Assembly (NCBI GenBank): GCA_009823505.1
Contig: VZQC01013986.1
Location: 667,360-731,359 of the forward strand
Direction of reading: 5' to 3'
Source of the DNA: Rhizomys pruinosus
Lineage: Eukaryota > Chordata > Mammalia > Rodentia > Spalacidae
DNA: 64,000 bases
Shown: one piece after another, positions 1 to 11,654 of the stretch
Position numbering within the stretch: the first letter of the stretch is position 1
Layout: each line of letters begins with the position of its first letter
Translations under genes and position numbers: made by a program
The notes under the pieces: model-generated
Told to the model about the DNA's origin: nothing
Seen by the model: the letters and a program-made list of their open reading frames with translations, nothing else
Databases searched by the model: none

Positions 1-71
1 ATTTTGTGTATTTGTTAACAAGATTGATTATTTGCAAGAAGTTTTCAAGATTGACTTTTATTTTGAAATGA

Positions 72-248
72 GGCATATCTGTGTCTGCACCTAAGTGCAA
101 GTACCCACAGAGTCAAGAAGGGGGTGTTGCCTCCTCTGGAGCTAGAGTTACAGGCAGTTGTCAGTCACCAAGTAGGTGCTGGGAACAGAACTTGGGTCCT
201 CTGCAAAGGCAGCATAGTGTGTGCTCTAACCACTGAGCTCTCTCTCCG
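72..248 (-). mobile_element. B2 SINE, antisense, diverged
   Basis: The antisense B2 signature is visible: gtaggtgctgggaacagaac, then gggtcctctgcaaaggcag, then ctaaccactgagctctctct. The copy is diverged and has no clear target duplication. Confidence 0.75.
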
Positions 249-257
249 GCATTTCTT

Positions 258-640
258 AAAGTTTTATTTATGTTCTTTTTACTTGTCTCCTTTCATGATG
301 TATTTAATTAAATTACATTTGCTTGTCAATATTCAATATATTTAATGATAAAACTCTCAATTAGTTTTATATGAGGAAACAGAGTTTGCTCTGAGTGCTT
401 TTAGTTTAGCACTGCTGTGGGACTTCTTGCCAGTATGTAAATGATGCAAAGCAGTAAGCACTGCTTTAAAGTCTAGGAGTAATGAGCTTCTCTCTAGGTA
501 GAAAACAGAATGAACCATACAATAAGAAACACCGGGTTCCATGTTGAGCAGAGATTCTCAAAACATGGTGACCAAGACCTTCTCAGAACTATGACAAGTC
601 AGAGAAATTTTTTCTTAAACAAAATAATGTATTTGCATGT
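258..640. other. Intronic sequence, nothing recognised
   Basis: AT-rich sequence between two old SINE remnants. I see no exon, RNA gene or repeat family here. Confidence 0.5.
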
Positions 641-647
641 ATATATG

Positions 648-741
648 TGAGTATATGTATGTATGTATGTGAATATATGTGAGTATATGTATGTATGTGA
701 ATATATGTGAGTATATGTATGTATGTGAATATATGTGTGTG
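648..741. repeat. (TATG)n-rich microsatellite
   Basis: Imperfect tatg/tgaatata units with repeated blocks of gtgagtatatgtatgtatg. It probably grew from the tail of the adjoining antisense SINE. Confidence 0.85.
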
Positions 742-868
742 TGAGTGTAGTTGCCCATGGAGGCTAGAAGAGGATATCACGTGCTCAGCAGCTGGAGTGT
801 CCCGTGATTGTGAACAGATGTGGGTGCTCAGAACTGAGCTCTGGTCTTCTAAAAAGGCAGCATGTGAT
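742..868 (-). mobile_element. Degenerate B2/B3-like SINE, antisense
   Basis: Weak antisense B2-type order: cccatggaggctagaagag, then atgtgggtgctcagaactga, then ctctggtcttctaaaaaggc. It is heavily mutated and has no clear ends. Confidence 0.5.
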
Positions 869-1154
869 ATTCTTTATAACACTAAAGTGTCTATGCTTCT
901 ACTTGTTTTATTAGTGTATAGTGGAATTTTCTAGAGATTATGTGATGGGCTACCAAAATATTAAGATATAGCTGCTTTGTTTTAAGCCAGATCTTAAAGG
1001 TATTTAGAAGATTGTAAAACTAACTCTATTCTCACTACATATTTTGTTTTATAAAACAGTATGTTTTAGAAATAAAAACAAGCTGGTTATGTTAATATAC
1101 AGGGATTTCTTGATATTTTTATGTGAATCAGCCAAAAACTTTTTTGTGTTAAGC

Positions 1155-1470
1155 CAATGTTTTATTGAAGCTCTGTGCATTTCATACAAAATTACATTAC
1201 AAATCAAACCTAGACCCGTACCCCCTCCCCCCATCCAACAGAGCTCATGCATTCTGCCAAACATGTTTTTCATCTTTTTCTTTCAGTCTCTCTCAAAATT
1301 CTCGATGCAGAAGTGTACCGTTTCGAGCAGAAGTTCACCCTTTCAGTCACTTCTTTGACTCAGTCTTTTCTGTTGTTGTTGTTGTTATTCCTTCCAATAT
1401 GCATCACTCCAAAATATGCACATATGCATGCCACATATATCATAGGTTTTAGCATCTTCAGATTATGATT
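1155..1470 (-). mobile_element. L1 3' UTR fragment, antisense
   Basis: Reverse complement of the 3' end seen at 63300-63520: gttttattgaagctctgtgc, catttcatac, the C-rich complement of the G-rich tract (ccccctcccccc), ctcatgcattctgccaaaca, and a gttgttgttgtt tract. It is a 5'-truncated insertion of the same rodent L1 family. Confidence 0.85.
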
Positions 1471-1489
1471 TTTTTTTAATTAGGCTGAA

Positions 1490-1903
1490 AGATGTCATGT
1501 TTGAAGCCTCCTTCTTGGCAAGTCCAAACCACCATCAGTTCCGTCCTTGTGTTCCACACTGGGGTTTTCCCTTCCCATGGTCACCAAATGAGGTCCAGTA
1601 GGGACCACATCATGTCTTGATCTTCCTGTACTGCTCTCCATGATATAGCCTGGGTAGTCCAACAATGGCAGTGTATACTCTGAAGAAGTGGAAACCCCAG
1701 TAGTAGCTCAGTCCACAAGTTGGATGTCTCAGCAGTCCCCATCTGGCACTGAAGGTTTGGAGGATTCTTGGAGAGACATGAGTCTTCAGTCCATATTGGA
1801 AGGTTGAAAAGCTGTGTCTTCTCACGTCTTTGAAGGATGGCAAAAGCAGTGGCAGCCACAGGGTAGCTGCACTTTCCAGTAAGACAGGCAAAACAACTGT
1901 GCT
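1490..1903. other. Possible old interspersed repeat, not identified
   Basis: Moderately GC sequence that reads like a degraded rodent repeat. I cannot assign its class. Open frames of about 90 codons occur but show no recognisable protein. A T17 tract follows at 1904-1920. Confidence 0.3.
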
Positions 1904-2231
1904 CTTTTTTTTTTTTTTTTGTCTTTTTACTGAGATCTCAAGGTTTATACCTGAAGTACAATTTCTCAGGATTTACTATTTATTTATTTCTGGTTGTACT
2001 TTCCTTTTGGATGTTTAAGACCACACAGTTAGCCCAGAATAACCAAGGTTTTTGTTTTCTCAAGGTCAGTTGAGAATCTGGTCCTCGAGGGTCACTCAGG
2101 TTTTTTTTGGTGGGGGAGGGAGCCCTTGCTCCTTTAGCCAAAACCTTTTTAGATTAAAAATTCAGCTGTACAGTAAATATCAACCCTTATAATTAAATGT
2201 ACAAAAGGTCTTTGATATCTTCAATAAGTTA

Positions 2232-2427
2232 TAAGGACCCGGGTTCGATCCCCAGAACCCACATGGCGGCCGAGAACCGTCTGAAACTCCAATTCCAGGA
2301 GAACTCCAGCTCCAGGGGAATCCGACACCTTCTTCTGACCTCTGCGGCATTGCACGACACGGGTGCACACACCTGCATGCAGACAGTACATTCATACACA
2401 TACTGAAATAAAGAAAAATAAAAAAAA
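2232..2427 (+). mobile_element. B2 SINE, 5'-truncated, duplicated-core subtype
   Basis: Starts inside the B2 head at gacccgggttcgatccc and runs through cattgcacgacacgggtgca to an A-rich tail. The core carries the 17-bp tandem duplication (ctccaattccaggagaa then ctccagctccagggg). Flanks 2202-2222 (aaaaggtctttgatatctt) and 2428-2447 (aaaaggttttgatatttc) look like a diverged target duplication. Confidence 0.88.
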
Positions 2428-2444
2428 AAGGTTTTGATATTTCA

Positions 2445-2905
2445 AAAAGGATTATTCCAAAAATAAGAAATATGTACTTGTGTAGTTAATATCAGTAAAC
2501 AGTCATTAATTTGAAATCAAAAAACTAAATTCTCTAAAAGTAACAGTGTATAGGTCTGTATGAAATGTGTAATAGACCTCTGGATATATTAGTGAACTTG
2601 GTAAAGAAGTAAGCTATAGCAAGTTTGACTATTACAATACTGCTAAATGTCCTTTTCATAGGTTTCATATATTTTTAACATGTGAATATTTGTGTTTGAG
2701 AAAGAGAGGGTGAACAGAGCCTGCATGAGAGCACAAGAGCCAAGGTCTCCTTACACGGTCTCCTCACACGGGCTCCTCACACTGCCTCTGCCGGAGCCGT
2801 GCCTGCGAATATTTGAAACATGTTGAACCTGTAAAAATGAAAATTTGTATAAAACCAAACTAAGTTGCTATAAAGTTGATGTAAGAATAACAGGGTGGTA
2901 ACTGC
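2445..2905. other. Intronic sequence with a small triplicated motif
   Basis: AT-rich, without a recognised element. At 2747-2781 a short motif (ctcctcacacgg and variants) occurs three times in tandem. Confidence 0.5.
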
Positions 2906-2908
2906 AAA

Positions 2909-2910
<2 letters not shown>

Positions 2911-2948
<38 letters not shown>

Positions 2949-2969
2949 GTGTGTGTGTGTGTGGTGTGT
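2911..2969. repeat. (TG)n microsatellite
   Basis: About 25 TG units with two interruptions (gttgtg, gtggtg). Confidence 0.95.
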
Positions 2970-3079
2970 ACACACTGTTGGGGCTATAATTCAAGGCTAG
3001 TGTGTGCTTAGGCAACATCACTACTACTGAACAACAATCCCAGTCCCCTTTTTCCTTCCTTGTCTGGTCTTTTTGTTTT

Positions 3080-3215
3080 TGTTTTTGTTTTTTTTTTTAG
3101 TTTTGAGACAAAATTTTGCTTATTTATCTAGGCTGCTTTTGAGTTCATGTCTTAGCTCAGGCAAGCCATGAACTCCCGCTTCCTCTTGCCTTACCCTCTG
3201 GAACACCTCAGGTTA
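3080..3215 (-). mobile_element. Degenerate B1 SINE, antisense
   Basis: A T-rich start is followed by agttttgagacaaaattttg and ctaggctgcttttgagttca, which matches an antisense B1 after heavy mutation. Confidence 0.6.
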
Positions 3216-3386
3216 TTCAGGTTACAGTCAAGCTAGGCAGAGCATATTTGAAAAGAACAATAATGAAGAGAGGCCCATGTCATTCAATACTAATCCTACA
3301 GAGCCAGATAATCAGCTTCAACTGTCTCAAAACTAGCTTCATTGCATGCTGGGAACGAGTATGTCTGTTTAAAATAAGAAACATTA

Positions 3387-3562
3387 GCCGGGGATGGTGG
3401 TGCACGCCTTTGATCCTAGCACTTGGGAGGCAGAGGCAGGCAGATCTTTGTGAGTTCAAGGCCAGCCTGGTCTACAGAGCGAATTCCAGGACAGCTGGGG
3501 CTACAGGGAGGCCCTGTCTCGAAAAGACCAAAAAATAAAAATAAAATAAAATAAAATAAAAT
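3387..3562 (+). mobile_element. B1 SINE with (AAAAT)n tail
   Basis: Near full-length B1 (gccggggatggtggtgcacg to ggccctgtctcgaaaagacc) with a tail expanded to aaaat units. Target duplication: 3371-3386 (aaaataagaaacatta) and 3563-3578 (aaaataagaaacacta), one mismatch. Confidence 0.95.
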
Positions 3563-4039
3563 AAAATAAGAAACACTAGTGTCCAGTGAAGTAAGTCTAA
3601 ACATTTATTATCAGTCCAGTAAAGGGGTGTTGCTGAGCATTTCTTTGTTGTTAGAGACAGTTATAAACAGAACCTTCTGGGTAACCAGTGGCTGTTTCTC
3701 ATCTAGTGTTTTAAAAATAGCCATATTCTTTAATGTGACAAATTTATTTCTAGCAGTTTCTCCTGGAAAAATGTTTAGAAGTAAGAAAGCGTTTATACAC
3801 AAAGGTCATCACAAGAGAGTATTTTATAACACATGGGTCTATTACTAGATAAAGTGAAGTTGTTAATAGTAAAGAATGACAAGTGGATTAATACTAGTAG
3901 TAAATTAATTATTCACAGATTAGTCAATATGAAGTTTTGTTTTGGTCATTATTATGCTATTATAATAAAGTATAATTAAGAATGGAGAATCAAAAATTTG
4001 ATATAATTTATGGTTATATCAATATCAGAAAATATGTTG

Positions 4040-4155
4040 AACAGGATGTGGAGCATGCCTGTAATCCCAGCAGGTGAGAGGCTGAAGCAGGATTGAGAGT
4101 TTGGGTCCAGACTGGGCTACACAGCAAGATCCTATGTCAAAAAGAAAAAAAAAAG
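4040..4155 (+). mobile_element. Old B1/proto-B1 SINE remnant
   Basis: Diverged left part (gtggagcatgcctgtaatcc) and right part (ctgggctacacagcaagatc) of a 7SL-derived SINE with an A-rich end. Confidence 0.65.
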
Positions 4156-4159
4156 GGGA

Positions 4160-5430
4160 TATCTAACAAACTGTCAGAATATGTAACTTAATACATTAAC
4201 AGATTACATTAACAGATTACGTTTGGATTCTGGAATCATAACATTTCTCACCTTTTAATGCCTTTTCTCATTTTCTCAGTTTTGTTCTACAATGGACATA
4301 CCTTACTGGTAAAGCAAATAAAAACAATACAGTTCAATTGACTTTTGGACACAGCTACTGAGGTTTTAACTCATCGATTGGATGTTGCAAGGCAGCTGTG
4401 AGATGAGACTTGCAATCCCAGCTCAACTCTTGGTTAGCCCCCTTCTCTTCTTCCAGCCTCTCTCTGAACAGTCTTTCCATTCCGGCCTGAGTGTGTGCTA
4501 TTTTCTATTTCTGTTTCTGTTTCCAGTAAACAATACAACTTTAAACAAGTCACCTTTCTCTTGGCCTTCAGTTTCCTTACCTTTCAAATGATACTATTCC
4601 CAATTTTAAAATCTTACAATTAAATCCTAAAGATCTCTCCAAGCTTGTAGAAGCCTGTGACATTCCCTCCACCTGCTCCTCTCCCAATGCATATTTCCTT
4701 CTGATGGTGTCTTTGTGCTTTATCTCTGCTCTGTCACCTCCACAGTTCCTGACACTGGAAGAGGGGATTGTAATGTCACCTTTCAGTCTACCACTTAGGA
4801 CACAAGGAGTGTACAGATCCTGTGTTCCCTGCATCGGCAAAGGAGATGACAACCTTTGGTGATTGTCATAGAATTTCATAGAATCTGTTGAAATTCAAGG
4901 AATCCAAATCTTAACAGGGGGAACACAGTAATGGATCACCATCACCCTTTCCTTTCCTGCTTAGTCTGTTTTATGAACACTTTTGCTATATCCTCTCTGC
5001 ACTTATAGGCAATCGAGACTTAGATAATATATTTAACATTTGAAATGTTGAACACGCTGGAAGAACTTTGTTAATGAATCTATTATGTATTATTTAAACT
5101 GTCGTTTACAATCTGATATTTAAATACATAGCAAATCCATGTTGTTTTAGAGAACATTGCTCTGCATAGGTGGTAATTCAAGTATATTACTAAATATGTA
5201 CACTGAGTATACATTAGAAGCTCTGTACCAACCCATGGTTATCAAACATAACTGTCTGACTTAACTGATATTACATTTTTCAGAATAAATGTTTAACCTC
5301 TACAACACATTTTAATAGAAAATCAAAGACTTAAAATAGATTCTTTTATCTAATTTGTCTTTCCTAGGGTGGGAGCTGAGATGTTTGATGCCTATGTGTG
5401 ATTGACATGTACTGATAAATTTCTTTTTAA
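4160..5430. other. Apparently unique intron upstream of the exon
   Basis: No SINE or LINE recognised over about 1.3 kb, in contrast to the rest of the window. Low repeat density next to a conserved exon could mean constrained sequence, but nothing in the bases alone shows it. Confidence 0.5.
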
Positions 5431-5438
5431 ACTTTCAG

Positions 5439-5556
5439 CAAATAGTGGCAGCAGTAAATGCAGGAATTATCCCCTTAGGGAACACCTCCAATCAAATCAG
5501 CCACTGGGACCTGGGGAGCTCCTTCTTCTTTGCCGGCACTGTTATTACAACCATAG
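5439..5556 (+). CDS. KCNK2: KCNK2 (TREK-1) internal exon: extracellular cap end and pore helix 1
   Basis: KCNK2 is a plasma-membrane, dimeric two-pore-domain background K+ channel gated by stretch, lipids and temperature. This 118-bp exon encodes 39 residues plus one base. It starts [19 protein letters not shown] and ends AGTVITTI+G, so it covers the end of the extracellular cap, an N-glycosylation sequon (N-T-S), pore helix 1 ([13 protein letters not shown]) and the first half of the selectivity filter (T-I-G). The wording fits KCNK2 rather than KCNK10 or KCNK4, which differ around [15 protein letters not shown]. The acceptor is ttcag|CAAAT and the donor is ATAG|gtagga. The final G pairs with GA at 55589 to make Gly. 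One residue, V in QIVAAV, differs from the I that I recall in human and mouse. Identification is by recognition, without a database search. Confidence 0.97.
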
Positions 5557-5746
5557 GTAGGAGACGACTTATTTCATGTTTTATTTTTGCTATACTTTGT
5601 GACCTGAAATTCATTTGTTTGAATTTTTCTTTATATAGTTTGTGAAAATAGTCTGCTTAAGGCAGAAAACTGGATTATAATACAATGATTTTTTTGGAAA
5701 AGTTTGAATGGAGGAATGATAACGAAATAGCTATTTGTTCAGAATG

Positions 5747-5791
<45 letters not shown>

Positions 5792-6336
5792 GACTGTATT
5801 TCAGGAGAAATACAGTGGCAAATTTTGATGAATGATAATAAATAATGTCAAAATCAGTTTGAGACAAGGATTTCTTTGTACAAGTAGTTTTAAATTTTCT
5901 TGCATCTCATCTCTGGTGCAGCAGGGCAAGATTTGAATCCAGTTTAATGGTCTTTTCATGATGTACTTACTTGTATAAATAAGTAATTTATTATATATCT
6001 TTCAATGTATAGGTCTTAGCCCTACATGTGCATGCTGTGTATTATGATTATTTCAAGGGTGGTTTTCTACACGCTGTATTTTGACAACAACACAGTTATA
6101 TAAAGGGTTAACCACTACTTCATGGAGCATTCAGAAAAGAAGGGTAGGCTAGGTAGGCACTTGCTGTCTTTTGCCTAACCTCGTTGTTTTGCTATAACAT
6201 TGGAAGCATTCTTGTAATGGAAGCTGGTGCTGTATTTTTTACTTTGTGTATGCTTAGCACCTTTGTGACGGATTGGCCACATTCCCAGTTACCTAGCCCT
6301 TCAGTGTTGCAGAACCATCCAAAAGATCTCCCTAGG
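5557..6336. other. Unique intronic sequence with (TA)n tract
   Basis: Downstream flank of the first KCNK2 exon. It holds a (TA)n microsatellite at 5750-5791 and no recognised mobile element. Confidence 0.55.
5750..5791. repeat. (TA)n microsatellite
   Basis: About 20 TA units with one G interruption near the 3' end. Confidence 0.95.
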
Positions 6337-6352
6337 GAAAAATAACCTTTGT

Positions 6353-6570
6353 TGGGGCTGGAGAGATGGCTCAGCGGTTAAGAGCACCAACTGCTCTTGC
6401 AGAGGACCCGGGTTCGATTCCCAGCACCCACATGGCGGCTAAGAACTGTCTTTAACTCCAGTTCCAGGGGAATCTGACACCCTCTTCTGACCTCTGCAGC
6501 ATTGCAAGACACAGGTGCACCAACCTAGATGCAGACAGTACACTCATACACATAAAAAATAATAAAAAAA
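6353..6570 (+). mobile_element. B2 SINE, full length, no core duplication
   Basis: Complete B2 from ggggctggagagatggctca to an A-rich tail. It has a single ctccagttccagg core, unlike the duplicated subtype. Perfect 16-bp target duplication gaaaaataacctttgt at 6337-6352 and 6571-6586. Confidence 0.96.
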
Positions 6571-6586
6571 GAAAAATAACCTTTGT

Positions 6587-8210
6587 CATTTCTCAAGGTT
6601 TGTCAAGAGCCATAGCTTTCCTGCTTGTGCAAGGAAGTGTGTTTAAAGCATGATTTTTTGAGAAAAGGTAAAAAAATAGATTTCTTACAGTCATGAATGA
6701 GTTTCAGGTTGACAAATCACATGTGCAAAGGGTGCTGTCCCTTAACTGTGAATTGCCCTGAGAAGTCCTGTGGAGCAAGTTATAGAGCAGGTGAAGATTC
6801 CCAAGGTTTCAATTTTATTCTTTATCGCCATCAAAAATTATAATCTGTGTGAAATTTTCAACTCATCATGAAGTTTTCAGTGAAACAATATGGAAAATGT
6901 ACAGATGAACTCTTGGTTAAAACTCTTCTCCTACAGAAGTTTGTGGTGGCCTGTGGTGTGGTTCCACTGGAGTGGATGTAGTTTTGATCACTTTCCAGGC
7001 AAGTCAATGCTTTCTCATGTTGAGTTTTGCCATTGTTGGAAGGTCAAGAAGCAATGTTTATGCTTCTATTTCCATCAGCTGGGTAGAAAGTTGCGTGGCT
7101 GTGAAAATCTGGAAGACTGGAACCTTGATTTCAAACCATAATAATAGGTTCTGTCTGAGGGTTAGGCATGTTGGCCGTTTCTACTGTAGAAACAACTATT
7201 TATTGTGTAAACTACTTAGAGTCTGCAATTCGGAGCAAGAAAAAAAAAAAAGCTCACAGACCAAGTGGTTTGTTTCTGCCCAATGAAAACTCCAAAGTTC
7301 ACATTGTAACTCAGCATGACCTCCACTAAATTGTTTTGCAAGAGACGCAGTCATTATACAGACTTCTGCACCATATGTTTATAAACAGTCTCATCTTTTG
7401 AATCTCAAAATTCAGTTAGTTTCACAGACCTATACTTCAATACATGAAAAGAAACAAACCATTATTTCCAGCTCTACCCCAAATTATAGCCAGTAAGCAC
7501 AGTAGCTGATTATTTAGGTTGCTTGTGATACCCGTCTGCCACTGCTCCGTCTCGGTTTGCAGCCTTAGGTGGCTTGATCATTCTGAGTCATTCACATGGG
7601 GACCTTTTACTTCAGGGTCTTTTATTTATAGGTCTAACCATCTCCTCTGACCTTAGGCCAGGTTAAGAATTAGAACAGGGTAAAAACATTGGCTTCTTTC
7701 CTAAGTGTCCATGTGACATCCAAATTCTGAATCTGTATAAATTCAGACTGATTATCAAAGTTACTAATGCCCAAACTACTGCTTATTATCAGCCATGTGG
7801 TCTGTAACCTGCTATTAAGTGCTTTGGTTATTTTGAAACTAGAATTCAGGAAGAGCTTGGCAGAGTAATTTGCAGTGTCTTTCATAGAGTGCCCAGTACA
7901 CCGAAGGCTTTGTGGAGCTATGCGAGTTGCACAGGCCCAAGACTTTTCTGTTTCTCTGTATTAATTTACCTAAAAAGCAACCAGCCATCCATCTTATTCA
8001 TTTAAACTATGCCGAGGGGAAGGTTAGTTATACAAAGTACCATGTTAAACTTTAAGACACAATTTTAGAGAATTACTTAACATAGCTATTTGTCCTTTCT
8101 AAAACCCAAGTTGCATTCCACAGCTGTGCAGACTGAAGTCCATCCATGATCATTCTTTAATTTATTTATTTTTCATACTCTCCTTCTAGCCCATTGGCCA
8201 GTGGTATTTG
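6587..8210. other. Apparently unique intronic sequence
   Basis: 1.6 kb without a recognised repeat, RNA gene or exon. Open frames here are short and unlike known proteins. Confidence 0.5.
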
Positions 8211-8217
8211 TTCTGTC

Positions 8218-8440
8218 ATAATGATGATGATGATGATGATGATGTGTATGAGTGTATTACCGGCATGTATGTAAGTGCACCATGTTGTACAGTGCCTGTG
8301 GAGGTCAGAGGAGGGCATCGAATCCCCTGGAATTGGAGCTACAGACTGTTGTTAAGTGCTATCTGGGTGCCCAGAATCAAACCTGGGTCTTCTTCAAGAG
8401 CAGCTCATACTCTTAACTGCTGGGCCATCTTTCCAGATCC
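8218..8440 (-). mobile_element. B2 SINE, antisense, with (ATG)n expansion
   Basis: Antisense B2 (gtgcctgtggaggtcagagg, ctcttaactgctgggccatc) preceded by an (ATG)n run at 8219-8243 near the SINE tail. Confidence 0.85.
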
Positions 8441-8741
8441 AGGTTTTGCTTTAAAAGCAGAACCATGTGTGAATGCTCACCTTTCTAACTGCTACTGTTT
8501 TGGTCCAAACCAACATCACCTCATATCATCGTCACTGAAGAGACCTGCTCAGATCCCACTGTGCTTCCAGTTCAGCCACAGCAAAAGCCTTGGCCCCAGA
8601 GCCCCTTATTCTGTCAGTAAGCTGCAAAGTCTATGAAGTTAAGGCTTTGGATCAGTTTGATTTTTTTTCCCCTAAATCTCCCAATGTTTGAGATATAGTG
8701 GGTGTTTATTAATCTGGGAATTAAAAACAAATGGGCATTCT

Positions 8742-9416
8742 TGTGGTATGCGCTTCTGCAGTCTGATGTTACTCCTGCTGGGGAGGGGGAGTTAGCCGCC
8801 CTGTGGCTAACTTGGAAGCTGGCACTTAGTCGCAGGACGCCAGCAGGCTGCAGAAATATTCACTCTACAGCTCAGTCTGAGTGGCTATGGCCTCTCTCAG
8901 ACTCTTGGCCTGAGGCTGTCAGACCGCACCCTGTATGGCCACAGTATCTTCACCTGGCCCAGGGCTGATGACGCCCAGGACAGGAAACCCCAGATGGACG
9001 GCTTTGATGACCTCTTTCCAGCCAATCACCACCAGCAAAGGACACTCTCCTGGCTGGCGGCCTGACAGACCTCTTTCCAGCTACATGCTAGCACACAGCA
9101 CTCAAGACTCAAGCCTACTTCGGCTTGCGCGTACACACGTGTGGAATAATGGACCCCATCTTGTCAGGTGGCAATGAAGACCTGTTTATTGTATACAGCG
9201 CATCACTTACATAGCCAAAATGATGTTATCTCCTGCAACCAATCTCAGACCTCCTGTACTCTGCCCTGCGTCATGTGTTGGGTCACAAGTTGAGTCATGA
9301 GCTGCTCTCTCATGGGGTGGGTTCACAGAGGTCTCATGATTCTCACCTGTGCCCCTGGGAAATACTGGCTGGAAAGCTAGTTCATTCTTACCTAATTCAA
9401 ACTAGATTTCCCCACA
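8742..9416 (-). mobile_element. Solo LTR A (ERVK-like), antisense, 675 bp
   Basis: Bounded by TG...CA ends: tgtggtatgcgc at the left and tttccccaca at the right. It has a perfect 6-bp target duplication, cattct, at 8736-8741 and 9417-9422. Read on the minus strand it starts TGTGGGGAAATCTAGTTTGA and carries AATAAA at 9190-9185, which sets the orientation. A 6-bp duplication is typical of class II (ERVK) elements. No gag or pol remains, so it is a solo LTR left by recombination. It resembles LTR B in length, end sequence and signal position. Confidence 0.8.
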
Positions 9417-9601
9417 CATTCTAAGTGGTGTGAGTTCTGGTATAGTGCATGTTATCAACACAAAGTTGATAGCTGTGATACTAAACTCAGAGGTCTTTCA
9501 ACAGATTTTAATACCAGCTTGCTTGGTTGTTCATTTATTTACTCAATAGACAGTAAAATATCATTGCTCTGCTGTTGTAAAGATAAAAGTCAAATTCCTT
9601 G

Positions 9602-9783
9602 GGGGCTACAGAGATGGCTCAGCAGTTAAAAGCACTGGCTGCTCTTTGTAGACGACCCAGCAGCCCCATGGTGGCTAGCAACAGTCTGTAACTCCACTTC
9701 CAGGGGATCCAGTGCCCTCTTCTGGCCTCCAGCTTGGGTGCACCTACATACATGTAGGCAATACAGTCAAACACATAAGAAAC
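9602..9783 (+). mobile_element. B2 SINE, diverged
   Basis: B2 order is kept (agagatggctcagcagttaa, ccatggtggctagcaaca, ctccacttccaggggatcc). Target duplication aaagtcaaattccttg at 9586-9601 and 9784-9799, perfect 16 bp. Confidence 0.92.
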
Positions 9784-9799
9784 AAAGTCAAATTCCTTG

Positions 9800-10712
9800 A
9801 CCCCAAGTTGTGTAGCAGTCAGCCAGGAAGGCTGGTGTGCAGATTAGCATTGCAGCATAGTATGTCAGGTGCTGTGAGCGAGGTGTTTAATTGGGTGCTG
9901 GGGAAGCGGGTGGCAGAGGAAGGGACAAAAGCATCCTTGCCTTTGGTTAGTTGATGTCCTGTTGTCCTGAGACTGGGATGTTCCAGGCAAGTGTATGTGG
10001 AATAACAGTGAATGAGGCATGGAGTGCTTGTGCAGAAGAGGTATGAGTGCAAGGCTGTGGAGATGGTGCAGGTCATGTGGCGTGCTTGCTTGTGCTGGAG
10101 TGGTTTCTCCTGAGGGTCCTCCAAGTTGGTACCAGTCTCCATGGCTCATGTTGCTACTTTCAGGGCTGCAGGAGTAGAAGGAAGCAAGGGCACAGTCCCT
10201 ACTGTCAGTCTCATTGGAGAGACAAAATGTACACATATGAAGCCACCGTAGAACAAAAGCAGGTCCTACATAATCAAACACGGCACGGAGCTGAGATTGA
10301 AGTCTGGTTGGAAGGGGGAAGGGAGGGCTGGGGCGGGAGCTGAGGAGGGCCCAAGTGAAGACTGAAGGTCAGTGTGAACCGTGCTTCCAAGAAAGCTCTG
10401 GTTTAACAGATGAAGGGGGAGAGCCTCCTAGTCTGTGATAGGGTCAGCTGACATCCAGAGAATGACATCACCTTGGCTTGGTTTGGGGGTAAAAAGGGAA
10501 ACCTCAGAGTGGACTCACTACTGAGGAAAATGCAGCTGAATATAATTTTGATTTTGAGGATTTTGTATTCTCTAGAATAAGATAGAACATGGATTTTTAA
10601 AAAAGTGAAGTGAAAGGCGATGTTGACCTCAAGATGCTTCTGTTAGGAAGGAGATAATGGAATATAGCTCAGCAGGACAAAGAGAGAGAGGGAAAGGGAG
10701 AAGGAGAGGGAG

Positions 10713-10778
<66 letters not shown>

Positions 10779-11650
10779 CCAGGAGGCCCACAGGAGGGAT
10801 GTGAACATCACCTGGGGTATCAGGTACAGGCCAGCCAGCAATACACAGTGAGACCCTGTCTCAAAAATAAGTATTTTCTTTTTAATAAGATAAAAAAAAT
10901 AAGCATTTTGAAGTGGGTGGTAATAAGAGAAAGGACCCAGTGATCCAGATGAAGGAAGCAGCCTGTTGTCCTGACTGACAGAGCAAAGGGAGGGCAGTCA
11001 GAATGCTGGAAGTGAGATGAATGTTTAGGTGGCAGACTTGTGATTCATTAAGAGTCCTGGTTGATCCAATTCAGAAAACTCAGTTAAAAAATAGCCAAGG
11101 TTTTAAATGTTGTTATTTTAGGAAGTTTCCTTTCAGTACTTTATCCTCCACCATCAATTTTTATTTATTTTGCTCTTTTAAAAAATTCAGCTGGATCAGT
11201 TCTGTTCCCTTCTGGAAGTTACATTGGGGTCAGAAAGACCAGTGACCAATCAGAACATTAAGAACAAGGACCAGTGCAGGATGCTCCTGAGGAGCCGGTG
11301 TGCGGTGATAGAGGGGAAGCAGGGCGGGAGTGGGAGGTGTTCTGAAGAGGCTCTGCAGGAACGCTCATGTGGAACCTGAGGGATGAAAAGAAATCAACTA
11401 TGTAAAGACAAGTGGGAAGTCGAGTTCAGGCAGAGGGCACAGCCACGCTCAGATCCTTGAGTGGGATGGATTCTGGCATCTTTGGGGAATGTAGATGAGT
11501 GAGTCCTTGTGGCAGACTGGAGGCCTGGGGGGCGGTGGCAGGAGGAAGCTTGGGGATTCACAAGTAAGCAGGAGCCAAAAAATGGGGGACTCAGAAAGTC
11601 ATGGGAAGGGTTTGAGCAGAATCAGGAGTCACTGCAAGATTTCAGCAAGA
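9800..11650. other. Intronic sequence with one (GA)n tract
   Basis: No recognised gene. It contains the purine tract at 10681-10776 and a short B1 tail-like piece near 10825-10875 (cagtgagaccctgtctcaaa). The rest appears unique. Confidence 0.5.
10681..10776. repeat. (GA)n microsatellite
   Basis: Purine tract; the pure GA part is about 20 units at its 3' end. It creates false R-E and S-L repeat reading frames on the two strands. Confidence 0.95.
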
Positions 11651-11654
11651 GCCT

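Larger units (their letters stand above)
1..5438 (+). other. KCNK2: KCNK2 upstream intron (3' part)
   Basis: This is intronic sequence ending in a normal acceptor: a pyrimidine-rich tract followed by cttt-cag at 5438. It holds SINE and L1 fragments listed separately. The preceding KCNK2 exon, which should encode TM1 and the first cap helix, is not seen, so the intron extends left of the window. Confidence 0.85.

Noticed and set aside
5439..5556. KCNK10 (TREK-2) or KCNK4 (TRAAK) exon
   Set aside because: The stretch [18 protein letters not shown] fits KCNK2; the paralogues differ here.
8208..8636. 142-codon open frame on the plus strand
   Set aside because: It lies on an antisense B2 with an (ATG)n expansion, giving a D-repeat; no domain seen.
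10629..10851. R-E/S-L repeat open frames on both strands
   Set aside because: They are products of the (GA)n microsatellite, where both strands stay open.
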